The translations under genes and the position numbers were made by a program. Under the pieces are notes generated by a model. It ran no database searches and was not told the DNA's origin. It saw only the letters and a list, made by a program, of their open reading frames with translations. Source: Hyaloperonospora brassicae (taxonomy: Eukaryota > Oomycota > Peronosporomycetes > Peronosporales > Peronosporaceae). Taken from it: DNA of 64,000 bases. This document shows positions 23,351 to 33,619 of the stretch, piece after piece (position 1 is the first letter of the stretch; each line of letters opens with the position of its first letter). The stretch is taken from assembly GCA_947650285.1 (NCBI GenBank), contig CANTFL010000234.1:62001-126000 (forward strand), written 5' to 3'.

Positions 23351-26146
23351 GTCAAACGACACTGTCACCGGATCGCACACTCGGTCTAACGTTACTGAAC
23401 CCAGCTAACCACTGCCGATATCTTGGTGTTCAAGTTGGGCATGGCGATTTTTCTACTATCAACTGGGACATCTATATCCAAGCAGTATGGGCACGTTTAG
23501 CTTTGGCCCGTCAAAAGACGCATTCGGTCGAACAGCGTTCCCACCTGATTTGAGCCATTGCTGTACCCAAATTCATGTACGTTGCTCGGCACTGCTGGCC
23601 GTCGAAGGCTATTATTTTCCGACTAAGCAAGCTAATTAAAGATTTTATCTGGGGCACCCGAGACGGAAAAAGGAACAGACCATGGGTCCCTGCTGAACAA
23701 ACAGAACTACCGATCGCGCAGGGGGGCTTGCGGCACCATGTATTACGACTGAGCTGATCACGATGGCTGCAAAAACTGTTGGGAAATGGGCTGCTTCATC
23801 CGGATACCTTAATCGCCTTATTGGGGACGCCTTATGGGGGGGAGGCAAGACCCAATCCATTTACATTACCCCAAATTGGTCTGGAACAGTATCAATCCGC
23901 ATTAAACCCACATTTTGGGAAACTGGAGCGGCCGTTGTTGGTGTATCGGTGGCTGAACATGCTCGAGGCGGAATCGCTGAGCGTGTGAGTGGGAGGGCAA
24001 AATGTTTTCTACCCAAATTTCATGACACATTTCACAGTGATGGTAGCGTTGTAGTGGATGCCACGAACGTCTTGAACCTTCACACTTTCACAGATAGAGC
24101 GACAGAAGTGGCTCACCTCGGTCGAGTAGACCTGCGATGGTTACAGCATGCATCGCTCAAAGATCTTTCTTGGCTATTGTCCCGAGATGGAGTGCAATAC
24201 GACCTCAAGAGTGCAAGTTTTGCGACAGGAAAATATACACTCGGAGATGCGCTTACATGTACATGGATATGTCCGGGAAAAGTGCGCTTCACACCAAGAA
24301 CGGAGATCACTACAACGATTCATACCGCTAAGACTCGCCAATTCGCGGGATTCTGCCACGCATTGTTGTACAATTTTCCTGAGCTACTAGTTCTTTCGGT
24401 TCCAACGGGTACACTGACATCGTACATGGAGAGACCACCCCACCATACTAGATGTGTTTTGAACGACAGTGGCAAGAACCTTACGGTCTGTACTAAGAAC
24501 AACACTCAACCAATTACACCGGTAAATACCATGGTGGACTGTGACCAGGTGGCTTCTCGCGCGCTTTTCGCGCAGGTACACTGTGCAGCCCACCCAACTA
24601 TGACACGGATCACGCAAATATGGACAGGCACATGTCGCTGGAAACCCCGTGCTCAGGCACTTAAGAAAATTGCGTCGAGGTTGCGACACACGGCAGGCAT
24701 CATCAAGCGTGATCAACGATCTCAAAGCCGTAACTACGCACTTGTAACACACAGTCTCGAACTGGTGCTTTGGCGCGATATACGCCGTATCCGTGCCACA
24801 TCTCCGTATGTCTCGCAAACGCTGTACCGACTCAAGTGTAACCGTTTTCCACTCTGGAACCGATCTGCAAACAACCTGTCGTGTCCAGCCCCCGAATGCT
24901 CTTCACAAGACTCCGCCCCGGTTGTTCATATTTTCTGGGAATGCCCCATAGCCGAGAGACGCTGGAGATGCGTTTGCGAGGTCTGGAGCCGAATTGGTCG
25001 TTTTACTGAGGCTGAATTACCGGTAAACATTTTTTCACTAGAACTTTCCCGTACTCCAGAACGTGCGTGGGTTATCGCTCAAGCCTCATTAAATGCGTGC
25101 GACAGGACACTGGACGCTCGAGAAGCCTGCTATGAAGCTTCAACCGAACTATGGCGCTTTGTAGTGTCGATTACTTTTCACACAATATGGTTGGAGCGGC
25201 TCAGACGCATCGAGGATCCTACACTGTCAGTGGGGACCCATCACGCGGTAGCCCAATCCAGGCTACGTAGAGCGCTCTCATGCTTCAGGAACTCCACCTA
25301 CCAACCTGGCGGTGGTACATCTGAACAAGTGCTGGCGAGAGTGCGCTCAGCTTTGGCAGATGACCTTCTACAACACACTGAGGCCCCAATACTGCTGCTA
25401 AACGCTCAACCAGCCTTTGCAACGAACCTGTATTTGCTATTCTTCAATGGTGGTTCACGGGGAAACCCCGGACCAGGAGGCTCAGGCTCCGTCATTGTCT
25501 GTGTTCACCCACAGACACATGCCGCTACAATCGTCTGGATGGCTAGTATATCACTTCGAGTGGGGACGACTACAAACAATTCGGCTGGATATAATGGTCT
25601 CATTCAAGGCCTACGGCAGGCAAAACACAGCGAATTACTACCGTTGTATGTCATCGGGGACAATGTAATGGTACTTAATCAACTCCGAGGGTATCGCTCA
25701 CCTCGCAAGTCGAACCTATCCGCACTGTACCGACAAGCGCGAGCATTGGCTGACGATGTATCAGTCGCCAGCTGGGCTCACCACATCCGGGAATATAATA
25801 TGATGGCAGCAGTCGCAGCGAACACTGCGATGAATACCAAGACAACTCTTCAAGTTCACGATCTGACAGATACGAACATCTATACGGACATCACGCATCA
25901 CATACAGCACGACGTCAACCACTGGCTCGAGACATCAGTCGAACTCGACCGTGGATCGAATAATCGCAACATGCAAACTACCCGCGAGAGGGCATTGCCA
26001 GCACAGCTACTGGTGGCCAGGAGAACTGCTCCTCACACGGTAGCGACTTCACTCATCATAGATAGCAACACCAGATAGTTTAATCTCTCTGGAAGGGTAT
26101 TGTTGGTCGATAACGTTCCTCAATATACCTCACCTTCAACAACAAC
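23351..26146 (+). mobile_element. LINE (non-LTR retrotransposon), 5'-truncated, with RNase H and (CAA)n tail
   Basis: Flanked by a perfect 13-bp duplication, aagatctacttcc, at 23,338-23,350 and 26,147-26,159, and ending in a caacaacaacaa-type tail. The insert begins inside the reverse transcriptase C-terminal part (LNPANHCRYLGVQVGHG). 5' truncation, variable-length target duplication and a simple-repeat tail are the hallmarks of target-primed insertion. A second copy lies at 36,937-38,114. Confidence 0.92.
23763..26078 (+). CDS. LINE ORF2 C-terminal part: RT tail, zinc knuckle, RNase H
   Basis: A 771-residue open frame without stops. About residues 1-360 are the divergent region after the RT core. 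A reverse-transcriptase zinc-binding motif lies near 370-400 (CPAPEC...HIFWECPIAERRW). A type I RNase H spans about 556-700: FFNGGSRGNPG, NSAGYNGLIQGLRQA, VIGDNVMVLNQLRGY, WAHHIREYN. The first catalytic Asp (usually in a DGG box) is Asn and the Glu (usually AEY) is Gly; the same two changes occur in the other copy. The upstream RT piece (23,390-23,757) is in another frame, so the element is not active. The ATG is only the first in the open frame, not a true start. Confidence 0.8.
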   Translation: MAAKTVGKWAASSGYLNRLIGDALWGGGKTQSIYITPNWSGTVSIRIKPTFWETGAAVVGVSVAEHARGGIAERVSGRAKCFLPKFHDTFHSDGSVVVDATNVLNLHTFTDRATEVAHLGRVDLRWLQHASLKDLSWLLSRDGVQYDLKSASFATGKYTLGDALTCTWICPGKVRFTPRTEITTTIHTAKTRQFAGFCHALLYNFPELLVLSVPTGTLTSYMERPPHHTRCVLNDSGKNLTVCTKNNTQPITPVNTMVDCDQVASRALFAQVHCAAHPTMTRITQIWTGTCRWKPRAQALKKIASRLRHTAGIIKRDQRSQSRNYALVTHSLELVLWRDIRRIRATSPYVSQTLYRLKCNRFPLWNRSANNLSCPAPECSSQDSAPVVHIFWECPIAERRWRCVCEVWSRIGRFTEAELPVNIFSLELSRTPERAWVIAQASLNACDRTLDAREACYEASTELWRFVVSITFHTIWLERLRRIEDPTLSVGTHHAVAQSRLRRALSCFRNSTYQPGGGTSEQVLARVRSALADDLLQHTEAPILLLNAQPAFATNLYLLFFNGGSRGNPGPGGSGSVIVCVHPQTHAATIVWMASISLRVGTTTNNSAGYNGLIQGLRQAKHSELLPLYVIGDNVMVLNQLRGYRSPRKSNLSALYRQARALADDVSVASWAHHIREYNMMAAVAANTAMNTKTTLQVHDLTDTNIYTDITHHIQHDVNHWLETSVELDRGSNNRNMQTTRERALPAQLLVARRTAPHTVATSLIIDSNTR

Positions 26147-28285
26147 AAGATCTACTTCCTGTAGCCGACAGAAAAGTGAGGGAACAAACATCCGAAGCAA
26201 CCGAAGAAAAAATACCGGTATCAACAGCAGCGACGACCGGCGATCGATACGAGCTTGCCTCTAGCGGTAATTCTACTCGCAGAGGCAATTGCATTTTCCC
26301 AATATACAGAGGATATGGTCGACGATGAGATTGAGCTTTACAAGGGCACAGATGCCGCGGTCGCCGACCCAGGCGCGGAACGTGAAGATCAACGTTCGTC
26401 ATCTGGGTTGGAGATGGAGGTGATTACGGATTCGGTGTTGACCTTCGTCTTTCGGATGAAGTTCATTGAGATTCGGCCTTCGTTATGGGTGCGACAGAAC
26501 CCTTGCCAGTGGTGCTGCGACTGGAGACCGACGTGCAACGTGATTTGGATGGCGAAGTTGATATGGGTAGAGCCGGTTGAATGGAAGCGATAGTTGGAGG
26601 AAGCTGCAAAGGAAAAACTTTCGCCGGGACTAAACCAGAATGCTGGGGTGAAGTTGCCAACGACGATGAGCCGGCGGCTAATGTATGCATTGCAGATGAC
26701 GCCGCGAGCAACGCAAGAGGTGGTGACGAAATGCGGGTCGACGAGGACAAACCGGTGGAGGAACTCTTGGTTCCGGACGAAGACACGAACGTTCCACACG
26801 ACAGCGCTGGAATATTCACCATCTAAGCTGTTCTGGACACTAGAGAAAAACAGGCGTGACAGTCGCCGGGGAAATCCGTCGAGAAGAAGATGCGGTAGAC
26901 TCGAGACGTAAAAACATGTTTTGGAACACCGACGATTCCATTAAGAGAATTCACGTCCGGGGATCGCGTGGCGAGAAGACGTCACAAGCGCGAATTTAAG
27001 TCCATGCCGCGCGAATTCATTCGAAAAACGTCGAAACCGCCCGTATCAGCCACATCCAGGTGAGAGTCTAACGGGCATCCAATATTCCCGCGACGGAGGA
27101 GTGCCTTCTGTCGTCGGATGACTTGCTGCTGGCGGCTAATGGTGCGTGATCTATCCGGAGAGCGTGTTTATCTCCGGTGAATAAGGCGGAGGTGGCTTTT
27201 TGGAGCTGGCGAAATAAGGTGTTCTTGACGCCTTGGACCGCAATATGACGAGCAACCGCGTCGGCAAGCTAGCGCCTTAGCTGGGCATTATACCGGTCTC
27301 GGTTGACATGACCAGCCTTTAGTGTGGCGAACAATCGCTCAGCCGATACGAGCCCGTCATCACGATGTCGAGCGACTTGAGAGGCAGACGCTTCCACGGA
27401 ATAAATGGACTTGTTAATCGAGTCAATGAGATCGGTAGTCTTGATAGCAGCATCCTCTCAAGTCTCGGACTCTTCTTGGCCGTCGTCAACGTGTGGCTTA
27501 ACTCCACCGACTCCGCGACAGCAGATAGGGTACATCGACGAAGAGAAGTGTTCGAGCGATGAGACTGCGAGAGTGCGACGCAGAGAGACGCGATGTTTCC
27601 AGAACGACCCACAGCTGGAATGTCATCAACAGTTGTCAGAGAGTTCAAGTCCGCAAGCATCCTTGCCGGAGAAAAAGACTGCCACCTGGACGAGTGAAGA
27701 AGAGGACGCGGCGATTCCAGCAAAGCCGCAAATAGTCGAGTAAGCTCGTCAAGATTCGAGATAAGACGATGAACCTCTGATGTTGCACCGGAACCACAAT
27801 TGTCCGAGCCAAGAGAAAAAGAATCTAGTTGGGAACTGACCGTTGTCACAACAATACCGACGCGTGTCATTGGAGCGAGATCAATAGAAGCCGGTAAAAC
27901 CCCAGAAGATGTCGTCGAATCAACGAACGACGAGAAGGACAAAAGAGACGGATCAGCAAGTCCGGCTTCATTAACATTCGCCGAAGTCCATGCGTCGACA
28001 GACTTCCAAGGATCACGCACAAGCCACCAACAAAACACAATTCAGTCAACCAACGGATCCAACGAGCAAGATTGAGCGCATCATTGTCCAATTGGAAGGG
28101 AGAGGCGTGGAAAAAAGCAAGACGACGAGCAACAAGGCAAAGAAGTAATAAAACAGTGAAGTAGAGACGCTCGACCGTTAGGATCGTATCGCAGCTAGGG
28201 CAGTTGTGATCAAGGAATTTAGAGGAAAATTCCTGTATTATAAGATCGTTGATGAACCGGTGGTCGGCGGTGTCGAGGATTTTGA

Positions 28286-28505
28286 AGTCGAGGTCGTCGA
28301 ACAAGAGGTCGTCGAACAAGAGGTCGTCGAGCTCGAAGTCTTCGAAGAAGAGGGTATCGAACTGGGGGTCTTCAACGTCGAGGTCGTCGAGCTCGAAGTC
28401 TTCGAAGACGAGGGTATCGAACTGGGGGTCTTCAACGTCGAGGTCGTCGAGCTAAAGGTCGTCGCTGAGGTCGTCGAACTCAAGGTCGTCGCACTCGAGA
28501 TCAGC
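28286..28505 (+). repeat. Tandem repeat, 15-bp periodicity with 60-bp higher-order unit
   Basis: Units such as gtcgtcgaacaagag and gtcgtcgagctcgaa repeat; two 60-bp blocks (about 28,320-28,445) are almost identical. It lies at the 5' end of the B antisense gene, at the same relative place as the repeats at 29,517-29,812 in the inverted copy. Confidence 0.8.
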
Positions 28506-28559
28506 GGTGATTGAGCGTAGTGCAGAGTGCGGGAAGATCGACGAAGATCTATAACATTT

Positions 28560-29480
28560 GGTTTACGTATACGGGAAGAGACGAAGAACAGGGGACCACT
28601 AAAGGGTTCAGCAATGGCAAAAGAATAAAGCAATACTGTGCATATTTTCTAAGTCCGAGACACGCGTACGCCTTGAAGTAAGTCCCTTTGTGGGCTGGAT
28701 TAATCCTGCCGCCGAATCTCCGGAGGCATAGCTTGTAGAGGTATCGGCCGGCAGCACCGAGAGATTAGTGTGGTATAGTAGTTAGTAATTCTGTAATACA
28801 ATATTCTCAACGTACAATCACTACAATTGCCGCGTCAAGTCAACGACACGGGCTGATACGTTTGGATAAATACCTACGTGGTTCTCCCCTTCGGCGTTCA
28901 GTTGTGGCTCTCGACTAACCGATTCCTTACAACCAATTCCTCCAGAGGCCTGCCTGAGCTCAGCAGCCTCTAAACCTTTCTCTTCCTGTGACTCCACACT
29001 AACGGGTGGAAGCCGGCGCTCACGCGTTTTGACAGGTCACCGGTCGCAGTGCCCCCCCCCCCGACTAGAATCTTTTCCGTGCGCTCGGCTGAGAACCACC
29101 GGTTTGTCGCTCGACAAGACTGTTAGCGGTGCCGTCTATTGGGTCACCGGCTTGTCACTTAACAAGCCTAACAACGGTCCCTTAACTAGGTTTACTGGCT
29201 TGTCGACGACGAGAATCCTTCTTTCGCTAGTAGCAAGCGCTGCCCGACCCGAGTCTTCCTAATCTCTTGGTGCTACCGGTCGAAACCTCTACAAGCTATG
29301 CCTCTCGAGGTTCGACGGCAGTCTTAATCTAGCCCACACTGGGACTTGCTTTATGGTGTACGCGTGTCTTGGACCTTAGAAATTCTGCACTGTATCGACT
29401 ATCTCTTTTCCTCTTCCTGAACGCGAAGGGACTCTTGAGTGGCTCTCCGTCACCCCCCCCTCATCAACCTATACTAATGC
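28560..29480. repeat. Long inverted repeat: facing ends of two antisense-gene copies
   Basis: Bases 28,560-28,768 are matched by the reverse complement of about 29,262-29,480; the clearest part is about 110 bp (28,660-28,768 against 29,262-29,370). The roughly 490-bp spacer holds an LTR-like start at 28,769 and, at about 29,095-29,210, two to three copies of a 48-bp imperfect repeat containing ccggtttgtcgctcgacaag-type units, plus a run of C. Confidence 0.78.
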
Positions 29481-29516
29481 CTAAAGTTTTGGATCATTCC
29501 TCATCTCATTCTCTAA

Positions 29517-29812
29517 TCTTCTCTCGTCGAGTCTTCACTCGTCGAGCCTTCACTCGTCGAGCCTTCACTCGTCGAGCCTTCACTCGTCAAGCCTTTACTC
29601 GTCGAGCCTTCACTCGTCAAGCCTTTACTCGTCGAGCCTTCACTCGTCGAGCCTTCACTCGTCGAGTCTTTACTCGTCGAGTCTTCACTCGTCGAGTCTT
29701 CACTCGTCGAGTCTTCACTCGTCGAGTCTCCCCTCGTCGAGTCTCCACTCATTGAGTCTCCACTCATTGAGTCTCCACTCATCGAGTCTCCACTCTTCGA
29801 GTTCCTCCACGT
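29517..29812 (+). repeat. 15-bp satellite, about 20 units
   Basis: Near-perfect tandem copies of cttcactcgtcgagc with minor variants (cctttactcgtcaag, tctccactcattgag). It lies in the 5' region of the copy C antisense gene, mirroring the 15-bp-periodic repeat of copy B. Confidence 0.92.
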
Positions 29813-30149
29813 CGATCCATGACTGTCCGATGTCGACGCGCTTCGGTTTCTCTCGTAGGTTTCACCCCTCTTAGAATCAAGTCAATAGTATGGAATACCT
29901 CGTTTGGCAATTCTCTACACCACGACTGCCCGGTCGTTATACGAACCTATCCGGCGAGTGTATCTACCATTGTCTTTCTCTCTCCACGAATCGTCCATCT
30001 TGATCTTGCTCTTCTCTCTTCCGTCGACCCATGGTACGCTGCGACTTGTCATGCTTTCTCTCACGCCTTTAAGTGAATTGACGTCGTGTCTTTCTGCAAT
30101 GTGTTGTTTTGCTTAGTCTCAGTCACCGGATACGCCATCTATTCCAGTC

Positions 30150-33100
30150 GATTCCGCTGCTTGCGTTATGGTGGGTGTTGTGATGTGTCTCGCCCACATC
30201 CCATTCCGTCCTGACTCCTTGTGATCTACGGTGCTCTCATGCTATTCTCTGCTTTTAGACCAACTTGTCTTCTAGTGATGTCGGTCCGAGGAACGCCAGT
30301 CCTCCCATCGATTCACTTCTTGGATCTGTCAACGTCCCACCAGTTATAGTTGTTTCATAAAGTTCGCCTGATCGAATCAAAGCTGCGGTAGGATTGCAAC
30401 AATTGCAGCCTGGCCATCAAGATTCTCCGCCCTCTGACTCGTACGAAACGATTTCGCCGCTCTGCGATCCTTGTTCGCAAGCGTCTTCATCCTCCAGAAG
30501 TCGCTTTGGTGATATGTCGGACGTCGGTGTTGAGAACTCGACCATCGTTGATGAGCTCCGTCGGAAGCTGAGAGGCATGGATCACCAGACCCAGCAGCGT
30601 GCGGTAGATATCGTAAGGATCATTGTCCTTTTACTGGAGACCCCACGGCCGTTGCTTGATGCGGCAACACGTCAATCCATTCGGCAGGCCACGTCTCTTG
30701 CCGACTTTTCCGTCCTCGCCGGTGAAGATGTCGTTGTGCCTCTCGACCACACGGACTCGGTAGCTTGATTGTGCGTAGCACTTGCGCAGTCGGAGTGGAG
30801 TAGCGCAGCACGTCGTCGACGTATGGAAGCTGCGATCGCCGAGTCCGTGAGCATGTGCGCTCAACTGAAGACTACCCAGGTGGAAGCTGCTACTTGGCAG
30901 ACAGCTGCGTTGAGGACCACCGGCGTCATCGAGTCACTAAAGAAATCGATCTTCACTCTTGACGGAAGCCTCTAGTGTGTCTGCCCAGCGCGCTGAACGA
31001 CTTGAGTCAGCGGAGCGGATGATCTCTAGATTGCAACTGTTTATCCCAGCGCGGGACCGCTAAATTTCTCGTCTTACTGGTTGACTCGCCGAGTCTCGAG
31101 CCCAACAAGCCGTTATCCATGGAGTCGCGACGGCGTACTATCGCCAGTTGCAAGGAGCTATCATGGCCATGTGTAATGGCGGCGACCACGCCTTGCGCTC
31201 TGCTCGGGGACTCATTGAAGACCAGCGTCGCGTAATCAGCGGCTTGCGGAACAGACTTCGGCATCATCGTGTTCCATGGCCTCTGAATCCAAGTCTCACT
31301 GTTGCAGCTATCACCGGCGTCGGCGCTCCGGGTTTAAATCCTCATGAATTCGACCTGAATTCTCGCTTGTGTCGTCTTCTCGCTCAGCGGTTTCCTGACG
31401 TCATCTCAACTCGGCTCGGCGGCGGGGTTGCAATTATTACCGCTTCGGATAGACTCGGTCGGCTCGTCATCCAGTGGTGTTTCGCCCAGTGAAGCTCGTT
31501 CTGCGTTGATGGATTCCGTTCTCCTCGGACGACCCTTGCCAATCTCGACCTCGACGCCGTCGACTGGCTCGCGCATCACGTACTTGCCTTCTTAACCGAC
31601 AGCATCTCCGTCCCGTGGTGAGGTGTCTACTGAAGTTACGTCGAGTGTGCCGTCAGTTCAGGTTACTCTAATCCAGACTTCCCACTCTTCGAGTCCTGAT
31701 TTCGTCTTCCAGTCGACCGTTGTCGACGACGAATGGGCCTTCACTTGCCGATTCACTGTCAGCTGTGTCTCCACCGGTTCCGACTGAAAGCAGTGGTAAA
31801 GTGTCATCCTTGCCATCGCCTGTCACCTCCCCGTGTTCGACGATTGCGACTGACACTCCGGCTCAGCGAAACACCAGGAATTGGCACTCGTCCATCCCGA
31901 TATGTCCGTTGAGCAGCCCGGTGGTCGCGCAGTCGCGTGTCCTTCGAAGTCGCGGTAGGGATAGCTCCTCACGAGCATCCACTGGATCTCGACGAGTGTG
32001 TTTTCTGTGTACGGATCGACGTATTTAACCGCGTCTTCGTCCTCGACCGCGGATCCTCGATCACCGATTACGACGTCAAGGATGTCGACTAATGTATCCA
32101 CGTCCGCGAATCTGGACCCAGCACCTTCGCCCCCTAGTTTGGTTGCCGCGCGCTCGCGTGCTTCTCTAAGCACGTGTTCGAGGTCGTTACCCACATTTGT
32201 CAGCTGGAGCCCGACGAGTTGGTCCTCGCGTTTCTGGATCGGCGTCGGTGACTTCATTGACTTTGCTGGCGTCGGCGGCCACAGCGACTTTGTTGACGTC
32301 GGTGGCCACTTCTACCATATTGACGTCGATTCCCGCGTCTCCGACCGTGGTTGTCTCGGCTCTACGGTCGCCTCTCGCGTCCCATGACGTTCCCGCGACC
32401 TCATCTCCATTAAGCTTGGTAGATGCCACCGCTTATCCAGCGACACCGATAAAGACCGGCAAGTCGGGTCGCTCGTCCGCTTCCACGCCCGCCAAACGTT
32501 CCCGGCAGACCGGGGGCTAGTTCCCTCGTCTCTTCATCTGCGCCTCGGGCAATGTTGACTCTCCGATCAAGCATTTCGTCGGCTGAGGCCATTGAAACAG
32601 CTGAGGAAGATGTCGCACCTTTCATTCCCGCATCGGTGATGTTGGAGTTGCCTCCCTCGTTGTGTATGCCGCTGTCGGTGCTTCGCATCCGCGCGGGCCA
32701 GGCTGCAGCACGTGATTCTCGTCATACTCTAGCGATGAGGCAAAGTGTGTATACCATGTTTTACCACCATGGCTCGGCTCGGTGTTGGTCCCGTATTACT
32801 GCCGCTCGGTCGCCTCTTCGCCTGGAAGATATCCATGGGCGGTCTGTCGTTGCGGCTACTCCCGTGTTAGAGGCTGCTCTTTGCGCAATGATGGACGTGT
32901 TCAGTCCGTCTCATCCCTGTCAGGTGACTATCGGTTTGTCCCTGGACTCACCGATGTTTGTGGCAGCGGCTCGCCTTGATGATGCTCGGACCAGACTCTT
33001 GTCTGCTAAACGATATCACTGGACGAACAGTATGCTGGACGCTGTCTGTGAAGCTTGGGTTCGGTACCGCGGGTTACGTCATGAAGTCGACGGTGATGGG

Positions 33101-33574
33101 ACTGTTGATTATCGATCGAAGGTTTACGTCGCATTATGGGAGAGGAGTCATTAGCTCGTCCAGTCCAGCGTCCTGATGGGGATGCACCCAGATTTTGACT
33201 CTGCCCGGTCGACTGCTGATGTGAGAACTTTTTTCGCGCTTTGGTCGGAATATTCAGATGCTCGCAAGCGTCGTGGGGATCTCCTCCGACTTTCTGTAAA
33301 TTCCCTCAACCGTATCCTCGATGAAGCTGTCTCCGTGCGGATGTCGGACGTACCAGCCCCTGCGCTCGATCCCGAGCTCTATTTTGAACCTTCCGTGCCC
33401 CACTTCCCACTCGTGAGTCACGCGTGGATTCCTTCCAGTCTTGAATGGTTTGACGAGCTCGGTGCGTTGGATGCTTCGGAGCCATGGCGGGTCTGGTGGT
33501 TGACTCAGCCGGAAGAGCGCCCTTACAATACTTGCTTACGACTAAGCTCGGTAATTGTTGTGTTTGTACGTTGA
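30150..33574 (+). pseudogene. Element C antisense-type gene (homologue of B antisense gene)
   Basis: Plus-strand gene in several frames. Ser/Pro-rich start (NASPPIDSLLGSVNVPP), helical region (VDELRRKLRG, RIIVLLLETPRPLLDAATR), CVALAQSEWSSAARRRRM, coiled coil (30,800-31,260), a Ser/Thr/Pro-rich middle with TPAKRSRQTGG, which could be a nuclear localisation signal (about 32,490), and a C-terminal domain (32,552-33,574) with MMDVFSPSHPC, ARLDDARTRLLSAKRYHW, PELYFEPSVPHFP and SEPWRVWWLTQPEERPYNT. The same order of parts is seen in the element A antisense gene, though sequence similarity to A is weak. Function unknown. The last residues differ from copy B after the PYNT motif, where the inverted terminal sequence begins. 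Confidence 0.68.
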
Positions 33575-33619
33575 GGCTGTTGTATTACAGATTTAACTAA
33601 CTACTATACTACTACTGCA

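Larger units (their letters stand above)
21882..28320 (-). pseudogene. Element B antisense gene, split by a LINE
   Basis: An opposite-strand gene downstream of pol, convergent with it. The N-terminal part lies at 28,320-26,147: after a Ser/Thr-rich start comes a helical segment (VHRLISNLDELTRLFAALLESPRP, shown in part as LDELTRLFAALLESP) and IASLCVALSQSHRSN. The LINE at 23,351-26,146 interrupts it. The C-terminal part (23,350-21,882) has LSPSK and Ser-rich stretches, FADMFNPSQPC, ALNHARTRLRTNKHLPHPFS and, near 22,200, PEIFFEPSVPVYP followed by DEPWRA. It is homologous over its length to the copy at 30,150-33,574. Broken by stops and frameshifts. No known domain recognised. Confidence 0.68.
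13957..28768 (+). mobile_element. Element B: decayed plus-strand Ty3/gypsy element with antisense gene
   Basis: Plus-strand gag-pol from 14,052 to about 21,730 in the order zinc knuckle, protease, RT, RNase H, second RNase H, HHCC finger, integrase, chromodomain, then an opposite-strand gene (28,320-21,882). It is heavily broken by stops and frameshifts, with two later insertions (solo LTR 19,089-20,317; LINE 23,351-26,146). The 5' end is missing at the junction with element A. The right limit is uncertain; a TGTGG LTR-like start lies at 28,769. Confidence 0.82.
28769..33619. repeat. Segment bounded by inverted ends (TIR-like or LTR remnants), element C
   Basis: The start tgtggtatagtagttagt (28,769 on, about 65 bp) is matched in inverse orientation by 33,545-33,619 with small gaps. 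Two readings are possible: terminal inverted repeats of a mobile unit, or the 5' LTR start of a minus-strand gypsy element (C) that lost its gag-pol by a large deletion and kept only its antisense gene. Neither can be settled from this window. Confidence 0.5.

Noticed and set aside
28206..28514. Open frame of 102 residues rich in Val-Glu repeats
   Set aside because: It is a translation of the 15-bp tandem repeat, not an independent gene.
29369..29782. Open frames with FTRRA or TSEGS pentapeptide repeats
   Set aside because: They exist because the 15-bp satellite has a length divisible by three; both strands are open for that reason.
29517..29812. Possible CRISPR-like array
   Set aside because: Units are directly abutting 15-bp copies without unique spacers; it is a simple satellite in a eukaryotic genome.
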